This document shows positions 60,374-64,000 of a stretch of 64,000 nt of DNA, in pieces (the stretch's first letter is position 1; the number at the start of each line of letters is the position of its first letter). The DNA is from Duganella rivi (GTDB taxonomy: Bacteria; Pseudomonadota; Gammaproteobacteria; Burkholderiales; Burkholderiaceae_D): contig NZ_WWCK01000002.1 of assembly GCF_009857435.1 (NCBI RefSeq), forward strand, positions 744,001-808,000, read 5' to 3'. The translations under genes were made by a program, and so were the position numbers. The notes beneath the pieces were generated by a model that saw only the letters and a program-made list of their open reading frames with translations, ran no database searches and was not told where the DNA came from.

Positions 60374-63007
60374 ATGAACTACAACGTATCCGGGGCTTGC
60401 GAGCCTCAGGCAAAGCATCGTCTCGTCCTGAAATCCGGCGTCGCCGTGCTGGCCGCCGCAGGCCTGTTGAGCGCCTTCCCAGTTCTGGCGCAAGAAGCGT
60501 CCACCGCCCCGGCAGCCGAAGTGTCCGAGCAGTCCACCGTCACTGTGACCGGCGTGCGCCGCGCCGCGCAGAGCGCGCAGAAGATCAAGAAGGATGCCGA
60601 CAATGTGATCGACTCCATCGTCGCGGACGACATCGGCAAATTCCCGGATACGAACGTGGCCGAAACGCTGGCCCGCGTCACCGGCGTGCAAGTGCGCCGC
60701 GACGGCGGCGAAGCCAACACGGTTTTGATTCGTGGTCTGCCAGGTATCGCCACGCTGCTGAATGGCCGCGAGATGTTCAGCACCATCGGCCGCTACATCC
60801 AGTTGGCCGATATCCCATCGACCATGCTGCAACGCGTGGACGTGTACAAATCGCAGAGCGCCGATTTGCCGGAAGGCGGCATCGCCGGCGTGATCGACGT
60901 GCGCACTAACCGTCCGTTCGACTTCAAGGGCTTCACCGCCGTGGTCAATGGCGGCGCCACCAACAACTCGCTGGCCGAGCGCACCGACCCGAATGTCAGC
61001 GGCATGATCTCGAACCGCTGGAAAACCGACATCGGTGAATTCGGTGCATTGTTCGGCGTATCGTATCTGCGCAATCACTACACCGAAGAACGCGTGTTCA
61101 ACACCAAGCCGATTGACAAGAGCTGGCTGCTGCCCAAGCTGACCGGCCCTGACCTGGTCGGCCTCGAAAGCATTAAGGGCGACCGTCGCCGCAGTGCCGC
61201 CAACTACGCTTTGCAATGGAAGCCGAACAGCGACGTTGAGCTTTATGCAGAAGGCCTGAGCTCGCACTATCTGAACAACTTCGAGACCGATTTCTTTGTC
61301 GGCCTGCCATGGTGGGGCCCTGGCGATCAAATGAGCGCCACCAAGATCCCGGGCACCGACCAGCTGCAAACGCTGAATTCGCACAACGTCAACACCATCA
61401 TGTCGACCCAGGCCAACCGCGCCAGCAACGTGACCCAGCAGCACGCCATCGGCGGCCGCTGGAACGCCGCGCCAGGCCTGCGCCTGAGCAGCGAGATCGC
61501 CCGCACGCTGTCGGATTTCGATTGGCAGAATCCTATTCTCGATACGCTCACCACAGTACCTAACGCCACGGTGAACACCAATGTCGGCGGCAGCTCCTAC
61601 GTGGCTTACGGCGGCATGAACCTGAACGATCCGACCAAGTACAACCTGCAGGCGCTGTTCGACCGTTACGGCCACGACCAAGGCGCTTCGACCGACTGGC
61701 GCGCCGATGGCACGTACACCTTGCAGGATGAGGGCTTGTTCAAGGACTTCGGCTTCGGTGTGCGCGCCGCCAAGCGTACCGCCGCCTCGATCAAGTCGTT
61801 CGAAGGTTCGGTGCCGGCGCCGGCCGGTGTGCAAGCTAGCTCGCTGCCGGGCATGAACTGCACCGCGCAGATGCAAAACAACTGGGGCACGACCTCGTGG
61901 TACACGCCGTGCGCCAGCTACCTGATTTCCAACACCGCCGATGTGCGCAAGGCCGTCACCGGCAGCAGCGCCGCCAAGGCGATCGATCCGGGCTCGTTCT
62001 TCGCCGACGAAGAAAAGAACTACGCCTTGTACGGCAAAGCGCACCTGGGCTGGGAGACCGCCGGCATTCCTATCGACGGCACGATCGGCATGCGTATCAC
62101 CAAGACCGATTCGGACTTGCTCGGTAATTCGCAGGCCAACGGCGCCTATGTGCTGACGTCGAAAACGTCGAGCGATACGTCCTACCTGCCGAGCGCTAAC
62201 TTCAAGGCGTCGCTGCGCGATGACGTGATTGCGCGCTTCTCGGTGACCAAGACGCTGACCCGTCCAGATTTCGCACAACTGAATCCGGGCACCGCGTACA
62301 TCACGCCTAACGGCACCACGGTGCTGGCGACGGCGTCGGGCGGTAATCCAGACTTGAAGCCATTCACGGCGCGTAACTACGACGGTTCGCTCGAATACTA
62401 CTTCTCATCGACCGGCATGGCCAGCCTCGCGTTGTTCCGCCACGAGTTCAAAGGCTACATCATGAACAAGGTGGTGAAGGAGACTTTCAACGGCGTGACT
62501 TTTGACACCACCCGTCCGTTCAATACGGATGACGGCTACCTGCAAGGCGCCGAGGTATCGTACCGCTCCTTCTTCGACAAGCTGCCGGGTTGGCTGGGCG
62601 GCTTCGGCGTGGAGGCGAATGCGACCTACACCCAGGGAGAAACCAGCTCGTCGAGCAATCCAGACTTGAACGGCAAACCGTTTGCCGGCATGTCGAAATG
62701 GTCGTACAACGTGGTTGGCCTGTACGAGAAGTACGGCGTGTCGGCCCGTCTGGCCTACAACTGGCGCTCGAAGTTCACGCAGGTCTACAATGACGGCGGC
62801 CCAGGCTTGGACTTGATCGCATCGGCGATGTCGTCGCTGGATGGTTCGCTGGGCTACAAGATCAACGAGAATACGTCGATCACGCTGACCGGCACCAATC
62901 TGCTCAACTTCAAGTACACCGACTACTGGACTAACAAGGCACTGTATCCACGCGATACGCGCAAGTATGATCGCTCGGTAGGCTTGTTCTTGAACTGGAA
63001 GATCTAA
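60374..63007 (+). CDS. TonB-dependent receptor, carbohydrate-utilisation type
   Basis: 877 residues. A signal region (LKSGVAVLAAAGLLSAFPVLAQ) is followed by STVTVTGVRRAAQSAQKIKK, the N-terminal plug signature of the TIGR01782 (Caulobacter/Xanthomonas) receptor family, then SIVADDIGKFPDTNVAETLA and VLIRGLPGIATLLNGREMF. The barrel ends in RKYDRSVGLFLNWKI. Such receptors import oligosaccharides, usually in loci with glycosidases, a LacI-type regulator and a symporter. GGAGA precedes ATG 60374. The next gene is a MelB-type symporter, which supports a sugar role; ligand unknown. Confidence 0.94.
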   Translation: MNYNVSGACEPQAKHRLVLKSGVAVLAAAGLLSAFPVLAQEASTAPAAEVSEQSTVTVTGVRRAAQSAQKIKKDADNVIDSIVADDIGKFPDTNVAETLARVTGVQVRRDGGEANTVLIRGLPGIATLLNGREMFSTIGRYIQLADIPSTMLQRVDVYKSQSADLPEGGIAGVIDVRTNRPFDFKGFTAVVNGGATNNSLAERTDPNVSGMISNRWKTDIGEFGALFGVSYLRNHYTEERVFNTKPIDKSWLLPKLTGPDLVGLESIKGDRRRSAANYALQWKPNSDVELYAEGLSSHYLNNFETDFFVGLPWWGPGDQMSATKIPGTDQLQTLNSHNVNTIMSTQANRASNVTQQHAIGGRWNAAPGLRLSSEIARTLSDFDWQNPILDTLTTVPNATVNTNVGGSSYVAYGGMNLNDPTKYNLQALFDRYGHDQGASTDWRADGTYTLQDEGLFKDFGFGVRAAKRTAASIKSFEGSVPAPAGVQASSLPGMNCTAQMQNNWGTTSWYTPCASYLISNTADVRKAVTGSSAAKAIDPGSFFADEEKNYALYGKAHLGWETAGIPIDGTIGMRITKTDSDLLGNSQANGAYVLTSKTSSDTSYLPSANFKASLRDDVIARFSVTKTLTRPDFAQLNPGTAYITPNGTTVLATASGGNPDLKPFTARNYDGSLEYYFSSTGMASLALFRHEFKGYIMNKVVKETFNGVTFDTTRPFNTDDGYLQGAEVSYRSFFDKLPGWLGGFGVEANATYTQGETSSSSNPDLNGKPFAGMSKWSYNVVGLYEKYGVSARLAYNWRSKFTQVYNDGGPGLDLIASAMSSLDGSLGYKINENTSITLTGTNLLNFKYTDYWTNKALYPRDTRKYDRSVGLFLNWKI

Positions 63008-63024
63008 GTTCGTTGCTCTTTAAT

Positions 63025-63056
63025 GGCCGCGTCCCCGCTTGAGCGAGGGCGCGGCC
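63025..63056 (+). terminator. Intercistronic stem-loop between receptor and symporter genes
   Basis: GGCCGCG (63025-63031) and CGCGGCC (63050-63056) form a GC stem extended inward with one mismatch to a TTGA loop. No T-run follows, so it is more likely an mRNA-stabilising or attenuating hairpin than a full terminator. It would let the receptor and symporter be expressed at different levels. Confidence 0.55.
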
Positions 63057-63077
63057 TCGCACTTTGAGGTAATCACG

Positions 63078-64000
63078 ATGTCGAATCAAAAAATGTCGGT
63101 GCTGGAGAAAATCGGTTTTGGCGCGGGCGATATGGCGCTGAACGTGGTGATCTCGTCGATGATGCTGATCATTACCTTCTTCTACACCGATATCTACGGC
63201 TTGAAGACCACTGATCTGGCGCTGATGTTCGGTGTCGTCAAATTTGTCGGCGCGATGGCGGATCTGGTGATGGGCCAGATCACCGACCGCATCACCACGC
63301 GCTGGGGGCGTTATCGTCCATGGCTGCTGTTGCTGGCCGTGCCTTACGGCGTCAGCGTGTTCTTCGTTTTCCTTACGCCGGATTGGGGCTACAGCGCCAA
63401 GCTGGTTTGGGCATACTCGACCTACATCATCATGACCATCATGACGGCAGGCGTCGGCATTCCTTACATCTCACTGCCTAGCGTGCTGTCCAAAGATCCG
63501 CAGGAGACCTTGTCGGCCAACGGCTACCGCCTGTTCTTCGCCAAGATCGGCGCCTTCATGGTGACAGTGATTGTGCCGTTGCTGTCCGAACGTCTCGGCA
63601 ACGGCAATGCGGCCGCCGGCTACGAGTTGGCCATGGCCGTGATGGCGGCGATGGGCGTGGCGCTGTTCCTGTTCTGCTTCTTCACGACGAAGGAACGCGT
63701 CCAGCACGAGATCAAGCGCCAGCCGCTGTGGGAGCAGATCAAGGTCTTGGTGCGCAATGACCAGTGGCTGATTCTGTGCGGTGTGTGCGTGACCGGCACC
63801 GTGGGTTACGTGCTGCGCGGCTCGGTGGCGATTTACTACGCCAAGTATTATCTGCACGCCGACGCGGCCACCATCTCGGCTTTCCTTTCCACCGGCGTGG
63901 TGGCGGCCATCTTGTCGATGATCGCTTCGACCTGGATCACCAAGTTCTATTGCAAGATCAAGTTGTTCCGCTGGACGCAGATCGCGGTAGGCGTGATCAG
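63078..64000 (+). CDS. GPH (MelB-type) sugar:cation symporter, cut by window end
   Basis: The frame from ATG 63078 stays open to the window end (307 residues visible of about 450-500). It begins MSNQKMSVLEKIGFGAGDMA and shows the GPH family signature GQITDRITTRWGRYRPWLLL plus several membrane helices (VVISSMMLIITFFYTDIYG, GVVAAILSMIASTWITKFYC). It imports a sugar with sodium or protons across the inner membrane. GAGG lies about 9 bases before the ATG. It follows the TonB receptor by 70 bases, in the same operon or under partial attenuation. Confidence 0.92.
   Translation, partial: MSNQKMSVLEKIGFGAGDMALNVVISSMMLIITFFYTDIYGLKTTDLALMFGVVKFVGAMADLVMGQITDRITTRWGRYRPWLLLLAVPYGVSVFFVFLTPDWGYSAKLVWAYSTYIIMTIMTAGVGIPYISLPSVLSKDPQETLSANGYRLFFAKIGAFMVTVIVPLLSERLGNGNAAAGYELAMAVMAAMGVALFLFCFFTTKERVQHEIKRQPLWEQIKVLVRNDQWLILCGVCVTGTVGYVLRGSVAIYYAKYYLHADAATISAFLSTGVVAAILSMIASTWITKFYCKIKLFRWTQIAVGVI

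Overview
The window is GC-rich, densely coded DNA with many four-base start/stop overlaps. It carries PEP-CTERM proteins, carbohydrate-type TonB receptors, a beta-propeller two-component kinase and several NarL-type regulators. This mix suggests a plant- or soil-associated betaproteobacterium of the Oxalobacteraceae (Duganella/Massilia group). That placement rests on gene content and style only. I found no rRNA, tRNA or CRISPR array.

Layout. 1-5.2 kb: the end of a GH3 beta-glucosidase, a VOC protein, a lone receiver domain, a DUF6434-like gene that reads into a palindromic repeat, a 5'-truncated hydrolase, a small membrane coiled-coil protein and a PafA-like phosphatase lipoprotein. 5.2-9.6 kb: a pectin operon made of a PEP-CTERM protein and a pectate lyase-pectin methylesterase fusion, behind a clear promoter with paired GntR-like operators. 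9.7-17.3 kb: an EF-hand protein with its own terminator, then an RND efflux operon with the outer-membrane gene first and a diguanylate cyclase last. 17.4-23.3 kb: a tightly overlapped operon of fatty acid hydroxylase, TonB receptor, beta-lactamase-fold hydrolase and MaoC protein. 23.4-27.3 kb: an RTX-type subtilase and a CPBP membrane protein. 27.4-29.2 kb: a MarR/AhpD-like/redoxin module. 29.2-30.8 kb: an AT-richer island with two unknown genes. 30.9-38.3 kb: a DoxX/response regulator/DUF2946-like/TonB receptor operon beside a NarL regulator and a propeller histidine kinase. 38.4-41.7 kb: an XapX/amidohydrolase/DoxX/DUF1275 operon. 41.7-50.1 kb: a regulator, a metallo-beta-lactamase-fold hydrolase with a divergent LysR gene, a TPR membrane protein, DadA, a DUF885 protein and an FAD monooxygenase. 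50.2-51.8 kb: a class A beta-lactamase, a small protein and an acetyltransferase. 51.9-57.8 kb: a Pls/PosA-type single-module NRPS with its own phosphopantetheinyl transferase, a polysaccharide deacetylase and a YdeI-like protein. 57.9-64 kb: AMP nucleosidase, a PEP-CTERM protein, and a sugar-uptake locus (TonB receptor plus MelB-type symporter) that runs off the end.

The main themes are plant polysaccharide use, outer-membrane nutrient capture, export and envelope functions, and signal transduction. The most notable loci are the Pls/PosA-type NRPS operon, the pectin operon with its readable promoter/operator, the MarR redox module with a probable leaderless promoter, and the lipid-like TonB/hydroxylase/MaoC operon.
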